A DNA stretch of 64,000 nucleotides from Arsenophonus nasoniae DSM 15247 (lineage in GTDB: Bacteria > Pseudomonadota > Gammaproteobacteria > Enterobacterales > Enterobacteriaceae), in contig NZ_AUCC01000009.1 of assembly GCF_000429565.1 (NCBI RefSeq), positions 1-64,000 on the forward strand. Direction: 5' to 3'. Both the position numbers and the translations under genes were made by a program. The notes beneath the pieces were generated by a model, which was given only the letters and a program-made list of their open reading frames with translations, was not told where the DNA came from and made no database searches. The stretch's first letter is position 1; each line of letters begins with the position of its first letter. This document shows positions 30,383-40,589 of the stretch, piece by piece.

Positions 30383-31138
30383 TTAATTTGTTGTTTTTCC
30401 GATTAACATGTAGAGACGGAAAAAATAAATCAAAGTAAAAGAGGTAAGTAAATTATTTAATGTAAAAGAAATAATATTATTCACCATACCCGGCAAAAAA
30501 CGAAATTGTCCAAGTAGCATAGTAAGTAACATTTGTAATGCTAACCAAAGTAATAAAATTGATAGAATTAACCACCAATGACGAAAGGCTATTTTCCAAC
30601 TTTGACTAATAGCGCGTAGCGGCATGATGTTTTTACTGGTGATTAAAATAATGGGTGATAAGGAAAAACCGATAGCTAAAATGACACCCGGTAGTATGGA
30701 TAGCATAAAACCAAAATAAATGATAATAGTGCATATAACTAGCAAAATTAACATGCTAGGTAATATACGTAACGAAAGTATAAAAGCCTGCAATGCACTG
30801 ATGCTATTGCCAGTACTAAGTTCTGACAAATAAGTAACTACTGAAGAAATTAATAATATTAATCCGATAAAAACTGCAGTCAATGAGAGTAGTGAAACTC
30901 TCATCATTATCGCTTTTTCTTCATCGGATAGTTGGCTTACCCAGGTTAAAAGTGAAGTTGAGTCATTTTGACCACCTAGGGTTTTAACAATAGTTACCAT
31001 TTCATCGATAGGTACCAGAAAATAATAGAGTATTAGACTGATGGTAGCTGAAATGAATGACAGGATAAAAAGGCCGCTCAGCTGATTTTTAAAAAAATTA
31101 AAGCTATCGCTGATAAGTGAGTTGGCCGTAATGGACAT
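30383..31138 (-). CDS. yciC: UPF0259 membrane protein YciC
   Basis: This is an inner-membrane protein of 251 residues (E. coli 247) with about six helices and unknown biochemical function. It starts MSITANSLISDSFNFFKNQ, typical of the family, and has the conserved LPGVILAIGFSLSPII and RAISQSWKIAFRHWW stretches. A clear AGGAG precedes the ATG. E. coli has ompW beyond it; here a BON-domain lipoprotein gene lies upstream instead. Confidence 0.94.
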   Translation of the reverse strand: MSITANSLISDSFNFFKNQLSGLFILSFISATISLILYYFLVPIDEMVTIVKTLGGQNDSTSLLTWVSQLSDEEKAIMMRVSLLSLTAVFIGLILLISSVVTYLSELSTGNSISALQAFILSLRILPSMLILLVICTIIIYFGFMLSILPGVILAIGFSLSPIILITSKNIMPLRAISQSWKIAFRHWWLILSILLLWLALQMLLTMLLGQFRFLPGMVNNIISFTLNNLLTSFTLIYFFRLYMLIGKTTN

Positions 31139-31435
31139 GAAAACTGCTCCTATAACTGGTTTTTATCATCATATTCTCGTTGCATAGTGTAACTGACCGT
31201 GACGAGAGCGTATAGCTTTTCTATGGTAAAGCTATTGCGATATCAGTAAATTTTGTGGTTATTCTATAAGTAAGGATAAAATATTAAAAAAGAATTATAT
31301 TTATATTATAGTAATTTTGGATATAGCAATATAATTATTCAGTTAAATAATTGATATATTATAATCATTTGGTAATGAAAAGTGATTGTTTTATTATCTA
31401 ATTAGAGGGGGTAAGGATGGCAAATTATATTTATC
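31139..31435. other. Intergenic region between the BON lipoprotein gene and yciC
   Basis: These 297 AT-rich bases presumably hold the yciC promoter. No gene was recognised, including no ompW remnant. Confidence 0.45.
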
Positions 31436-31789
31436 TCAGCCCCAATAGGGGCTGAAGGCTAAAACAATCATCGTATTTTCATCGAATCGATAACTGACTG
31501 CACACCTGCTACACCTTGTGTTACTTGCACTGCACGTTGTGCGTCGTGCGTCGGCACGCGAACTAACAAAGCCACTCAATTGCACACGTCCTTTAAAAGT
31601 TTCAACATTGATTTGGGTTGATTTCAGGTTTTTTTCTGCCAATAATGCCGTCTTCACTTTAGTTGTAATAACGGTGTCATCGATATATCCACCAGTTCCT
31701 TCTGTTTTTGCTGTTGGAGCACAAGCAGAAAGGAATAATGCCATAAATAACACGGTACAAAGCGCTGTCATTGATTTAAGATATTTCAT
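31436..31789 (-). pseudogene. Single-BON-domain lipoprotein, frameshifted
   Basis: The protein starts with a lipoprotein signal (LFLSAC, lipobox Cys about residue 23) and a BON domain whose first half is well conserved: GGYIDDTVITTKVKTALL and INVETFKGRVQLSGFVSS. After SRADA the frame changes, because GTGCGTC is present twice in tandem on the + strand (31539-31545 and 31546-31552). Removing one copy restores AQRAVQVTQGVAGVQSVI and a stop at 31468-31470, the normal end for a protein of about 105 residues. The shifted frame reads to 31436, into the terminator. It is related to OsmY/DolP-type BON proteins, which act in the envelope. The truncated half-domain is probably inactive. Confidence 0.88.
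31437..31456 (-). terminator. Hairpin at the end of the BON lipoprotein gene
   Basis: TCAGCCCC and GGGGCTGA form an 8-bp GC-rich stem with a 4-base loop, 12 nt past the ancestral stop codon. The tail on the minus strand is AT-rich (GATAAATATAATTT) rather than a pure T run. The frameshifted reading frame now ends inside this stem. Confidence 0.65.
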
Positions 31790-32020
31790 TATTCAATTCT
31801 CCATCAATACGAGGGTTATTTTTATTTATCTTTTATGAATGCTAAATGAGTATTTTCATTGCAGTCAATATACTGATTATTGATGAAATAGGGATAAATT
31901 ACAAATGAATAGCTGGCACTCGTAGCGACACGTTAGTTACAATTGCTTATTAGAATCGAAAATTAGTAATTGTAAAAATAACTAGGCTATCCAGTCTTTG
32001 TTCAAATCGTTTTGAAATGT

Positions 32021-32827
32021 CTATTTGTGGGTAGCCATTTTCATCTGTGAAACAAACTGTTTTAATTTGGTCAATAATGCATCAGGTTGTTGATGATAAG
32101 TTTCAATTAATTTAACCACGGCTGAACCAGATATTGCACCAGCTACACCATTTTTGATTGCATCAGTGACTTGTTTCGCTTCAGCAATACCAAAACCCAA
32201 GAGGGGCGGGGCGGCATGATAGTCTTGTAATTTGGTGAGTAAATGGCTAACAGGAATATTGGCTTTTTTTTCTGTGCCCGTTACACCTGAACGCGAGAGT
32301 AAGTAAGTATAGCCACGACCATATAAAGCAATTTTGCGTAAAAGCTGCTCATCTGCATTAGGCGGACAAATAAATATCGGTGCAATATTGTGTCGCAGTG
32401 CCGAAATACGAAAGGGGTCGGACTCATTCATGGGCACATCAGCGATTAAAACGGAGTCGATGCCGCTATGCTGACATTTGGCATAAAAGTTATCAATGCC
32501 ATTACTAAAAACCAGATTAGCATAAACTAATAGGCCAATAGGAACCAAAGGGTGCTTTTCACGAATCTGTGATAATAGTTCAAAACAACGGGTTGGCGTA
32601 ATGTTGGCATTAAGGGCGCGTAAATTCGCCTTTTGAATAGTTGGACCATCAGCTAGAGGATCAGAAAAAGGAATACCAATCTCTAACGCATCGGCTTGTG
32701 CTTCAATTAATGTATCAATAATTTTTAGCGATAGTTCGGCATTAGGATCGCCTAAGGTGACAAATGGAACGAATGCTCCCTGATTTTTATCATGTAAGTG
32801 CTTAAATAATTGCTGATAACGCTCCAT
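32021..32827 (-). CDS. trpA: Tryptophan synthase alpha subunit TrpA
   Basis: TrpA cleaves indole-3-glycerol phosphate to indole, which is channelled to TrpB. The 268 residues equal E. coli. Catalytic Glu49 ([11 protein letters not shown]) and Asp60 (LADGPTIQ) are in place. Its ATG shares one base with the trpB stop (TAATG), so the two are translationally coupled. It is the last gene of the trp operon. Confidence 0.98.
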   Translation of the reverse strand: MERYQQLFKHLHDKNQGAFVPFVTLGDPNAELSLKIIDTLIEAQADALEIGIPFSDPLADGPTIQKANLRALNANITPTRCFELLSQIREKHPLVPIGLLVYANLVFSNGIDNFYAKCQHSGIDSVLIADVPMNESDPFRISALRHNIAPIFICPPNADEQLLRKIALYGRGYTYLLSRSGVTGTEKKANIPVSHLLTKLQDYHAAPPLLGFGIAEAKQVTDAIKNGVAGAISGSAVVKLIETYHQQPDALLTKLKQFVSQMKMATHK

Positions 32828-34017
32828 TAGATCTCTCCTTTGGCTTGCAAAATAGGATGTACAGTATAAATATCTTTGTCGCCACGGCCGGAGAGATTAA
32901 CAATTAGTAATTGTTCTTTTTCTGGGGCTGCCTTGATCATTTTCAAGGCATAAGCCAGGGCGTGTGACGATTCCAAGGCTGGAATAATACCCTCATGAGT
33001 GGATAATTTTTTAAATGCAGCTAATGCTTCATCATCGGTAATCGAGACATAATCAGCTCGGCCAATACTATTTAAATAAGCATGCTCAGGTCCTACAGAG
33101 GGAAAATCGAGTCCAGCTGAGATAGAATAAGACTCTTTAATTTGTCCTTCATCGGTTTGGATGATAGGCGATTTCATGCCAAAGAAGATGCCAAGCTGTC
33201 CATGCTTTAACGCTGCACCATGAGAGCCGGTGTCAATACCCAACCCGGCCGGCTCAACCCCAATTAAACGCACATTTTGCTCAGGTTTAAAAGCTGTGAA
33301 TAAGCCAATGGCATTAGAGCCACCACCGACACAAGCGATTACCGCATCGGGTAATCGTCCTTCTTTGGCTAAAATTTGTGCTTTAGCTTCATCACCAATC
33401 ATACGTTGAAACTCTCGTACCAGCGTAGGATAGGGATGAGGCCCGGCAGCGGTGCCAAGTAAATAGTGTGCTTGGTGATAGCTGCCTGACCAATCTCTCA
33501 ATGCTTCATTGCAAGCATCTTTTAAGCTAGCTGAACCATTATTTACCGCAATAACGGTTGCTCCCATCAATTTCATACGAAATACATTAGGTGATTGGCG
33601 TTGGATATCTTTTTCCCCCATATAAATACGACATTTTAGCCCTAATAATGCACAGGCTAGGGCTGTGGCCACGCCATGTTGTCCGGCTCCGGTTTCAGCA
33701 ATAATCTCAGTTTTGCCCATCCTTTTTGCCAATAAAGCTTGGCCTAATACTTGATTTGTCTTATGGGCACCACCATGCAATAGATCTTCTCGTTTTAGAT
33801 AAAGTTTAGTTTTAGTCCCCAGAGTTAAATTGCGACACAGCGTTAAGGCAGTGGGGCGGCCAGCGTAATTTTGTAATAGATCGTTAAACTGTTGTTGAAA
33901 GTTATTATCTTCCAGTGCTTCGATAAAAGCCTGTTCAAGTTCGTTAAGTGCAGGAATAAGAATCTCTGGCACATATTGGCCACCAAATTGGCCAAAGTAG
34001 GGATTGAATTTCTTCAT
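32827..34017 (-). CDS. trpB: Tryptophan synthase beta subunit TrpB
   Basis: TrpB is the PLP enzyme that joins indole and serine to give tryptophan. It has 396 residues (E. coli 397). The PLP lysine is Lys86 in HGGAHKTNQ. The phosphate-binding GGGSNAIG and the [10 protein letters not shown] stretch are intact. It follows trpC by 37 nt and overlaps trpA by one base. Confidence 0.98.
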   Translation of the reverse strand: MKKFNPYFGQFGGQYVPEILIPALNELEQAFIEALEDNNFQQQFNDLLQNYAGRPTALTLCRNLTLGTKTKLYLKREDLLHGGAHKTNQVLGQALLAKRMGKTEIIAETGAGQHGVATALACALLGLKCRIYMGEKDIQRQSPNVFRMKLMGATVIAVNNGSASLKDACNEALRDWSGSYHQAHYLLGTAAGPHPYPTLVREFQRMIGDEAKAQILAKEGRLPDAVIACVGGGSNAIGLFTAFKPEQNVRLIGVEPAGLGIDTGSHGAALKHGQLGIFFGMKSPIIQTDEGQIKESYSISAGLDFPSVGPEHAYLNSIGRADYVSITDDEALAAFKKLSTHEGIIPALESSHALAYALKMIKAAPEKEQLLIVNLSGRGDKDIYTVHPILQAKGEI

Positions 34018-34054
34018 TAATTTATTCCACTAATCTAAGCATTAATTGTTACGC

Positions 34055-35419
34055 TTATAAATAATTAAACAATTTTTCAAAAATAATCTGTAACTTATGG
34101 CAACTTTTTATGCCCGGCTGGTGTTCAGCACCAGAATTGAAATCAAGACCTCTACAGCCTAACGCCGCCGCTTGTTGGCAGTTGTTGGCATTCAGTCCAC
34201 CAGCTAACATAATTTGCTCAAGATGATCTAAGGGGAGTTTTGACCAATCAAAGGTTTTACCTGTGCCACCTTCACCGTGATCAAGTAGATAACGATCGAT
34301 ATTGTTTAAGTTGAAACTAATTGCTGTTTTGCTCATATTTACTGCTTGCCATATTTCACAATTTGCTGGTAATAAGGTACGCAGTTGTTGAAGATCAGCA
34401 GCAGTTTTATCACCATGTAGCTGGACGGCAAATAAGCTCAGTTTATGACTGATTTCAGCAATAAATGAGTTAGCTTGATGTTGAAAAACGCCAACATAGT
34501 TAAGAGGGGCTGCCTTTATAATGGTTTGGGCTTGCTGAAGGGTTACTTTTCGCGGTGATTTATCTGCAAAGATCAAACCACCATAAATCGCCCCGACTTG
34601 ATAAGCACATTGTGCATCTTGTGGGCGAGTGAGGCCACAGACTTTATTGTCACCAATAATTAGCCGCCGGATAGCTAACATTAAGTTTTCCTCACCCATT
34701 AATGCGCTGCCGATCAAAAAACCATCAACTTGTTTGCTCAATTGACGGATTTGTTGGTGGTTATGAATACCTGATTCACTAATAACTAATGTTTTGGCGG
34801 CTAATTGTGGCGCAAATTGTTTAGTGCGATTTAAATCCGTTGACAGATCGTGAAGATCACGATTATTGATACCGACAATGTTAGCTTTTAACCTAATCGC
34901 CCGCTTTAATTCTTGTTCGTTACTCACTTCAGTGAGAATGCCCATCTTTAACTTATCTGCCAGGGCGGCTAAAGATAAATAGGTCTGATTATCTAATATA
35001 GATAGCATTAATAAAATAGCGTCTGCCTGGTAAAAGCGAGCTAAATAGATTTGGTAGGGATCAATAATGAAGTCTTTGCACAAAATCGGTTGTGGCACAG
35101 TGTTACTCACCAAGCGTAAATAGTCAAAACTGCCGTGAAAATATTTTTCATCCGTCAATACTGATATTGCTGTCGCATAATTTTGGTAATCTTTAGCAAT
35201 TTGCACCGGATCAAAGTGATGACGAATAATGCCTTTCGATGGTGAAGCTTTTTTACATTCTAGAATAAATGCCAACTTGGTTTGTGCAAGAGCAGCAAAA
35301 AAATTGCGCTCACTGGATTTAACTTGCGCAATAAAGCTAGCTAATGGTTGCTTTAATTTTCTTGCTGCTAGATAGGTCACTTTATCAGCAACAATTTTTT
35401 GTAAAATAGTCGCTTGCAT
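34055..35419 (-). CDS. trpC: Bifunctional indole-3-glycerol phosphate synthase / phosphoribosylanthranilate isomerase TrpCF
   Basis: One protein of 454 residues (E. coli 452) carries two TIM barrels: IGPS (about 1-255, with FILECKKASPSKG and CKDFIIDPYQ) and PRAI (about 256-454, starting at CGLTRPQDA). It catalyses the isomerase and ring-closing steps of tryptophan synthesis. The ATG overlaps the trpD stop by one base, behind AGGAGG. The fusion is standard for enterobacteria. Confidence 0.97.
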   Translation of the reverse strand: MQATILQKIVADKVTYLAARKLKQPLASFIAQVKSSERNFFAALAQTKLAFILECKKASPSKGIIRHHFDPVQIAKDYQNYATAISVLTDEKYFHGSFDYLRLVSNTVPQPILCKDFIIDPYQIYLARFYQADAILLMLSILDNQTYLSLAALADKLKMGILTEVSNEQELKRAIRLKANIVGINNRDLHDLSTDLNRTKQFAPQLAAKTLVISESGIHNHQQIRQLSKQVDGFLIGSALMGEENLMLAIRRLIIGDNKVCGLTRPQDAQCAYQVGAIYGGLIFADKSPRKVTLQQAQTIIKAAPLNYVGVFQHQANSFIAEISHKLSLFAVQLHGDKTAADLQQLRTLLPANCEIWQAVNMSKTAISFNLNNIDRYLLDHGEGGTGKTFDWSKLPLDHLEQIMLAGGLNANNCQQAAALGCRGLDFNSGAEHQPGIKSCHKLQIIFEKLFNYL

Positions 35420-36426
35420 TAATGAAACTTCCTCCTATTTGCTAGCGCGGTTAGCCGTTGATAGGCTTTGCCGCTACGAATAACCTGTAGAGCAAAGTCG
35501 GTATTGGTTTTTAGATCTTCATGGTTATTAAGCTTCATCAGTAATGCAACATTGGCAGCCACAGTGCAGGTATGGGCGGCTTTTCCATGACCCTGTAACA
35601 ACGTGGTAATAAGTTGATGATTTTTATCAACGGAACCGCCAATCAATTCTGACAAACAATAGCTTGGTAAACCAAAATCTTGCGCAGTGAGTTGGTAAGT
35701 TAAAATTTCATTCTGATTTAATTCGGCGACTTGAATAGGCCCATGTAATGCGACTTCGTCTATTCCACCGCTGTGTACAACGGCTGCTCGTTTATATCCT
35801 ATTAATTGCAGAGTCTTAGCAATAGGTATAATAAGCCTAGGGTCATAAACACCAATAAGTGAAATTGGCGGTTTAGCCGGATTAATTAGCGGGCCAAGAA
35901 TATTAAAAAGAGTGCGAGTTTTTAATTGACTACGTATCGGGGCGGCATGGCTAAATCCCTGGTGATATTGTGGCGCGAATAAAAAACATATACCAATCTC
36001 ATCTAAAGCACGTCGTGCAGAGCTTGGTGTCATATCGAGCGGAATGCCAAAAGATGCCAGTAAATCAGATGACCCCGTACGACTTGATATACTACGATTG
36101 CCATGTTTAGCTACTTTTAAACCACACTCGGCGGCAACAAAAGCACTGGCAGTGGAAATATTGATACTATTACTGTGATCACCGCCAGTACCCACGATAT
36201 CGCAGAAATCGTAATTAGGTCGAGGAAAAGGTTGCGCGTTTTCTAAACAAGCTAACGCGGCACCAACAATTTCATTAGGCTCTTCTCCCCGCATTTTCAT
36301 GCTAATCAATGCACCCGCTAGTTGAGACTCCGTTAATTCACCTCGCATCATAATACTGAAAAGTAAATGACTTTCTTGTTGAGTAAGTACTTGTGCATTA
36401 AATAATTTATCCAAGATAAATTGCAT
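35419..36426 (-). CDS. trpD: Anthranilate phosphoribosyltransferase TrpD
   Basis: TrpD transfers phosphoribosyl from PRPP to anthranilate. The start at 36426 is chosen because AAGGAG lies 7 nt upstream; it gives 335 residues. The PRPP-binding motif IVGTGGD (about 77-83), [17 protein letters not shown] and the HSGGIDEV loop are present. Unlike E. coli, the glutamine amidotransferase is a separate gene (trpG), which ends 11 nt upstream. Confidence 0.97.
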   Translation of the reverse strand: MQFILDKLFNAQVLTQQESHLLFSIMMRGELTESQLAGALISMKMRGEEPNEIVGAALACLENAQPFPRPNYDFCDIVGTGGDHSNSINISTASAFVAAECGLKVAKHGNRSISSRTGSSDLLASFGIPLDMTPSSARRALDEIGICFLFAPQYHQGFSHAAPIRSQLKTRTLFNILGPLINPAKPPISLIGVYDPRLIIPIAKTLQLIGYKRAAVVHSGGIDEVALHGPIQVAELNQNEILTYQLTAQDFGLPSYCLSELIGGSVDKNHQLITTLLQGHGKAAHTCTVAANVALLMKLNNHEDLKTNTDFALQVIRSGKAYQRLTALANRRKFH

Positions 36427-36437
36427 TTTGCTGCTCC

Positions 36438-37016
36438 TTAATTTAATGCCCATAATAGGGTTTGGCTTAATAAAGGGGTTCCCTCTGGAGTTAAAATCGA
36501 TTCAGGATGGAATTGAAATCCGCAGGCTTTATGTTGGCTATGACGTATGGCCATTACTGCACCTTGGCAGTGAGCATTAATGATCAAATCAGTAGGAATT
36601 TTTTCACCAATCAGAGAATGGTACCGTGCAATTGGTAGTGGATTTGTTAGATGACGGAACATAAATTGGTTATCATGCGTGGCGAAAGATGATTTGCCAT
36701 GTATGATCTCTTTCGCAGATGAAACTTTTCCGCCATAAGCTTCAATAATGGCTTGATGGCCAAGGCAAATACCAATTACTGGAATTTTACCAAGTACTGA
36801 TGGCAGCAGTTTAGGCATACAGCCAGCATCAGCTGGTTTACCGGGGCCGGGTGAGAGTATCAGTACCGGCGAAGACATTCTTTTAAGCTGCTGTTCAATG
36901 ATGGATTTAGGCAGTGAATTGCGATAGATAGTGACTTTATGACCTAATACTCTTAATTGATCGACCAAGTTATAAGTAAAAGAATCAATATTATCAAGTA
37001 GTAAAATATTAGCCAT
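36438..37016 (-). CDS. trpG: Anthranilate synthase glutamine amidotransferase component TrpG
   Basis: TrpG supplies ammonia from glutamine to TrpE. The ATG at 37016 overlaps the trpE stop (TAATG) and follows GAGGT, giving 192 residues. The class I amidotransferase triad is complete: Cys84 in GICLGHQ, His170 and Glu172 in FHPES. In E. coli this domain is fused to TrpD; a free-standing trpG is typical of Serratia, Yersinia and Proteus-type enterobacteria. Confidence 0.97.
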   Translation of the reverse strand: MANILLLDNIDSFTYNLVDQLRVLGHKVTIYRNSLPKSIIEQQLKRMSSPVLILSPGPGKPADAGCMPKLLPSVLGKIPVIGICLGHQAIIEAYGGKVSSAKEIIHGKSSFATHDNQFMFRHLTNPLPIARYHSLIGEKIPTDLIINAHCQGAVMAIRHSQHKACGFQFHPESILTPEGTPLLSQTLLWALN

Positions 37017-38587
37017 TAGCATACCTCTAGAGTTTGATGAGATTGCATAATGGCGTTGATAACCGCCTGAGCTTTATTGCGCGTCTCGTCCGTTTCAGAT
37101 TGCGGATCCGAATCTAATACCACGCCAGCGCCGACTTGAACAGTGGCAATGCCATCTTCTATATAAGCGGCACGAATAACAATACAGGTATCAAAATCCC
37201 CATTGCCCTTGAAATAGCCAATTGAGCCACCATAGCTGCCCCGATTCTCTTTTTCATAGTCAGCAATAAGTGTCATTGCTTTGATTTTAGGCGCGCCGGT
37301 TAAAGTCCCCATATTCATACAGGCTTGATAAGCATGTAATACATCCAGATCAGTCCTTAGTTTGCCAACCACCCGAGAAACAAGGTGCATAACATGGGAA
37401 TAACGATCAACAGCAGTTAACTTGGCAACATATCGACTACCAGGCTGACAAATACGCGCTAAGTCATTACGAGCCAAATCAACTAACATAATATGTTCAG
37501 CGAGTTCTTTCTGATCGGTTCGCAGCGCAAGTTCAATTTTACTGTCTAGATCAGCATCTATTTCGCCTAACCCATTGCGTCCTCTTGGCCGAGTTCCGGC
37601 GATTGGATATAGTTCAATTTGCCGATTTTTGGCATCATACTTAAGTGCGCTTTCAGGCGATGCGCCAAATAGAGTAAATTCCTGATCTTGCATATAAAAC
37701 ATGTAAGGACTGGGATTTTGTATTGTAAGGCGTTGATAGGCACTTAATGGTGCGGTACATGGCAACATAAATTTACGTGAAGGTACTACTTGAAAAATAT
37801 CACCTTGATAGATGTATTTTTTTAATTTTTCAACCATCCCGCTATATTCGCTATCGTTTTTATTGACTATTAAAGATGTTGATACCTCAGCGCCAATAGG
37901 TAAGGAAAATAATGGTTGCTGAGTTGCGGTAATAATTGCTTGATGACGGTTAAAAAGCGTATTAGCAATAGATTGTTTTGCTGAAAATTGGCAGCTTATG
38001 AGTTTTGCAGATTGTTGTTGATGATCGATGACAAGATAATGTTCAGCTAAATAGAGACAGTAATCCGGACAACGATTTGATTTTGCTACAGGTGGTAAAT
38101 TTTCAAAATGAGCCACTAAATCGTAGGAGAATAAGCCTGCTAATAGAATTTTTTCTGCATCAATGGTGTTTTGTTTGGCTAAATGATGAATCAAACGTAA
38201 GGCATCAAAAGATGAAGTTGCTTTTAATCGGCTATCTTCGTCAAGATGGGGTTCAATTTGCGGATAATTAACGATTAATTGACCATCAGACACGATCTTT
38301 TCTAATTCACTCGGTAATGCGATGTCGATATAGCTTAATAGCGCATTTCCATTTGTGCTTAGAGAGGTAAAAGTAACTTGCTGTTGGTTGGAGGTAATTC
38401 GTAATGTACTATTAACAATCAAGATACTTTGTAGATTTTGCTTATTATTAACGGCAGCAGATTCTAATAATAAAGTGCCAGGGCGATTGTTGCATAAATG
38501 ATGAAACAACAGACAAGGTTCAGGCTGATAATTAATCCTATTCTCTAATATGCGAAAAGTTGTTTGATTGACCGCTATGTTTTCCAT
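37016..38587 (-). CDS. trpE: Anthranilate synthase component I TrpE
   Basis: TrpE converts chorismate and ammonia to anthranilate, the committed step. It has 523 residues (E. coli 520). The feedback tryptophan site LLLESA (Ser43) is intact, so allosteric inhibition is expected. The chorismate-binding core includes the [25 protein letters not shown] and [10 protein letters not shown] stretches. It is the first structural gene after the leader and attenuator. Confidence 0.98.
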   Translation of the reverse strand: MENIAVNQTTFRILENRINYQPEPCLLFHHLCNNRPGTLLLESAAVNNKQNLQSILIVNSTLRITSNQQQVTFTSLSTNGNALLSYIDIALPSELEKIVSDGQLIVNYPQIEPHLDEDSRLKATSSFDALRLIHHLAKQNTIDAEKILLAGLFSYDLVAHFENLPPVAKSNRCPDYCLYLAEHYLVIDHQQQSAKLISCQFSAKQSIANTLFNRHQAIITATQQPLFSLPIGAEVSTSLIVNKNDSEYSGMVEKLKKYIYQGDIFQVVPSRKFMLPCTAPLSAYQRLTIQNPSPYMFYMQDQEFTLFGASPESALKYDAKNRQIELYPIAGTRPRGRNGLGEIDADLDSKIELALRTDQKELAEHIMLVDLARNDLARICQPGSRYVAKLTAVDRYSHVMHLVSRVVGKLRTDLDVLHAYQACMNMGTLTGAPKIKAMTLIADYEKENRGSYGGSIGYFKGNGDFDTCIVIRAAYIEDGIATVQVGAGVVLDSDPQSETDETRNKAQAVINAIMQSHQTLEVC

Positions 38588-38623
38588 ATTAATTGCCTTT
38601 CATATTTATATTCATTGGCTATA

Positions 38624-38648
38624 AAAAAACCCGCTTCATGGCGGGTTT
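38624..38648 (-). terminator. trp operon attenuator
   Basis: AACCCGC and GCGGGTT form a GC-rich stem with a 6-base loop followed by a run of six T residues, 24 nt after the trpL stop and 37 nt before trpE. This is the classic 3:4 terminator of trp attenuation: it ends transcription when the leader ribosome does not stall at Trp codons. Confidence 0.9.
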
Positions 38649-38671
38649 CGATCTGGTGTTGCGTTATTTAT

Positions 38672-38752
38672 TCACGCACAAGAAGAAACCACCCATTTAA
38701 GGGAATTGCGCCACCAACGAACTTTAGCGATGATAAAAAATACCAATGTCAT
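38672..38752 (-). CDS. trpL: trp operon leader peptide TrpL
   Basis: A 26-residue open frame starts MTLVFFIIAK behind GAGGAAGAACAAAA. It has three tryptophans: adjacent Trp13-Trp14 and Trp20. It ends just before the attenuator hairpin. Position, size and Trp density identify it as the leader peptide whose translation senses charged tRNA-Trp. E. coli TrpL is 14 residues with two Trp, so this one is longer. Confidence 0.9.
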   Translation of the reverse strand: MTLVFFIIAKVRWWRNSLKWVVSSCA

Positions 38753-38807
38753 TTTTGTTCTTCCTCGCAATGTGTCATGATAGATTAGCTATATTGCCAT
38801 CCACTGC

Positions 38808-38839
38808 ACTAGTAAACTAGATCATTAGGGTTGTGTCAA
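38808..38839 (-). promoter_or_regulatory. trp promoter and TrpR operator
   Basis: On the minus strand a perfect -35 TTGACA (38834-38839) and a -10 TTTACT (38811-38816) are 17 bp apart. The -10 lies inside CTAGTTTACTAG, a near-palindrome one base different from the core of the E. coli trp operator (CTAGTTAACTAG). The arrangement is the same as in E. coli: TrpR bound to tryptophan would block RNA polymerase. Confidence 0.88.
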
Positions 38840-38868
38840 GTGATTTATGCCACACAATGAATTTTTTC

Positions 38869-38874
38869 TATAAT
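38869..38874 (+). promoter_or_regulatory. Probable -10 element for rnm
   Basis: A perfect TATAAT lies about 28 bp before the rnm start codon. No good -35 hexamer is visible at 16-18 bp, so only the -10 is marked. It is divergent from the trp promoter, whose upstream region it overlaps. Confidence 0.45.
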
Positions 38875-38901
38875 TGTTAGCAGTAAAATGAGGGTAAAAC
38901 T

Positions 38902-39759
38902 TTGGTACAAAACAATGAGACGCTATCTGTTATTTATGATCTACATAGTCATACAAAAGCTTCTGATGGTGATCTTACACCCGTAGAGTTAGTTGATAGA
39001 GCAGTATTAATGGGGGTTGATGTATTAGCGATCACTGATCATGATACGGTAAATGGAATTTTGCCGGCATGGCAATATATTGATGAAAAAAATAAGCCGC
39101 TAACATTAATTACTGGTGTAGAAATTTCCACGCTTTGGCAAAAGATTGAAATTCATATTTTAGGTCTTAATATTAATCTGGATGCAAGCTGTCTTAAACA
39201 TTTACTTGCAATGCAAACGGCAAGACGTAATCAACGTGGGGAAAAAATTGGCGATAAATTAGAAAAATTCGGTATTCCTGATGCTTGGTTAAATGCTAAA
39301 GCCTATGCAGCAGGGGGGCAGGTAACACGTAGCCATTTTGCTCGTTACATCATGGATTATGCTAAACAAAAAAGTATCGGTCATGTTTTTAAAAAATATT
39401 TAACGCGCGGTAAACCTGGTTATGTTCCCGCTGATTGGTGTGAGCTTGATGAGGCAATAGAAGTTATTCATCAAGCGGGTGGCGTTGCCGTCTTAGCACA
39501 TCCTGGTCGTTACTCACTATCAGCAAAATGGCAAAAAAGGTTAGTTTTATATTTTAAACAGCAACAAGGTGATGCAATTGAAATTGCTCAATGCCAGCAG
39601 TCGCCTGATGAACGAAAAAATTTAACTGAATTAGCTAAACTACATGGTTTATATGCTTCGGTTGGTTCTGATTTTCATCGTCCTTGTGCTTGGACTGAGC
39701 TAGGTAGAAATCTTTGGCTACCAGCAGGTGTTGTTCCCGTTTGGCAAATGTGGCGATGA
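38902..39759 (+). CDS. rnm: PHP-domain 5'-3' exoribonuclease RNase AM (YciV)
   Basis: RNase AM trims the 5' ends of rRNAs and hydrolyses 3',5'-nucleotide bisphosphates. The 285-residue protein carries PHP metal motifs: DLHSHTKASDG near the N-terminus, ITDHDT, GVEIST, LAHPGRY and GSDFHRP near the C-terminus. The start is TTG at 38902, the only in-frame start with a Shine-Dalgarno (GAGGG, 7 nt upstream), and it gives a collinear N-terminus. It is divergent from the trp operon and leads rnm-yciO-rluB, as in E. coli. Confidence 0.93.
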   Translation: MVQNNETLSVIYDLHSHTKASDGDLTPVELVDRAVLMGVDVLAITDHDTVNGILPAWQYIDEKNKPLTLITGVEISTLWQKIEIHILGLNINLDASCLKHLLAMQTARRNQRGEKIGDKLEKFGIPDAWLNAKAYAAGGQVTRSHFARYIMDYAKQKSIGHVFKKYLTRGKPGYVPADWCELDEAIEVIHQAGGVAVLAHPGRYSLSAKWQKRLVLYFKQQQGDAIEIAQCQQSPDERKNLTELAKLHGLYASVGSDFHRPCAWTELGRNLWLPAGVVPVWQMWR

Positions 39760-39856
39760 AAATAGGCAATTATCATACTAGTTTAGATATTATATAGTAA
39801 GCGCTTTATTTATATTGATAACTTAATTTTCAAGTTTAATTATATAGAGATCATTC

Positions 39857-40477
39857 ATGGGACAATCTTTGCAAATTCACCCACAAAATCCGCAACCTCG
39901 CTTAATTAGCCAATGTGTAAATATATTAAACAAAGGCGGTATTATTGTTTATCCAACTGATTCTGGTTATGCAATTGGCTGTAAGTTAGATAATAAAAAC
40001 GCTCTTACGCAAATTTGTCGCTTACGTCAATTGGATTCTCGTCACAATTTTACCTTGATGTGTCGTAATTTATCCGAAATAGCTGAATATGCTTATCTTG
40101 ATAATCCTGTATTTCGAATGATTAAAAATAGTACACCCGGTCATTACACTTTTATCTTACGCGCAACAAAAGAAGTTCCACGTCGGATTATGAATAAAAA
40201 ACGTAAGACAATAGGGATACGTTTACCTAGTAATCCAATTGCAAAAGATCTGCTTAACGGAATAGGCGAACCTTTACTATCGACTAGCTTAATATTGCCA
40301 GGTGATGATTTTGCCCAATCTTCAGCCGAGGAGATCGAAAGTTTAATTGGTGAACAAGTTGATTTGATTATAAATGGCGGTTATTTAAGTGAAAAATCAA
40401 CCACGGTTGTTGATTTAACGGAGAGTACCCCAAATATTATTCGGGTTGGAATGGGCAGCCTAACGCCGTTTGAATAA
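39857..40477 (+). CDS. yciO: YrdC/Sua5-domain protein YciO
   Basis: YciO belongs to the Sua5/YrdC family, which makes threonylcarbamoyl-AMP for tRNA t6A. YciO itself is a paralogue whose role is unsettled. The length of 206 equals E. coli. Conserved stretches are GGIIVYPTDSGYAIGC, RKTIGIRLPSNPIA and the LSTSL loop. An AGAGATC leader precedes the ATG. It probably shares a transcript with rnm upstream (97-bp gap). Confidence 0.94.
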   Translation: MGQSLQIHPQNPQPRLISQCVNILNKGGIIVYPTDSGYAIGCKLDNKNALTQICRLRQLDSRHNFTLMCRNLSEIAEYAYLDNPVFRMIKNSTPGHYTFILRATKEVPRRIMNKKRKTIGIRLPSNPIAKDLLNGIGEPLLSTSLILPGDDFAQSSAEEIESLIGEQVDLIINGGYLSEKSTTVVDLTESTPNIIRVGMGSLTPFE

Positions 40478-40589
40478 AAAAAGTACGGGTGAGGATATTA
40501 GAAAAACTGTGTATAATAATCACAGTTTATTTTTTTAAGTTATTTTTATGATTATGACGCCTGTGAAGGTGACACAAGAGGTTTACGCT

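Noticed and set aside
38564-38788. 74-codon open frame on the + strand over the trp leader
   Set aside because: It lies antisense to trpL, the attenuator and the trpE start, which explain the sequence fully.
40548-40589. Longer RluB N-terminus starting at 40548
   Set aside because: The extra 14 residues do not align with the family, and the ATG at 40590 has a better Shine-Dalgarno.
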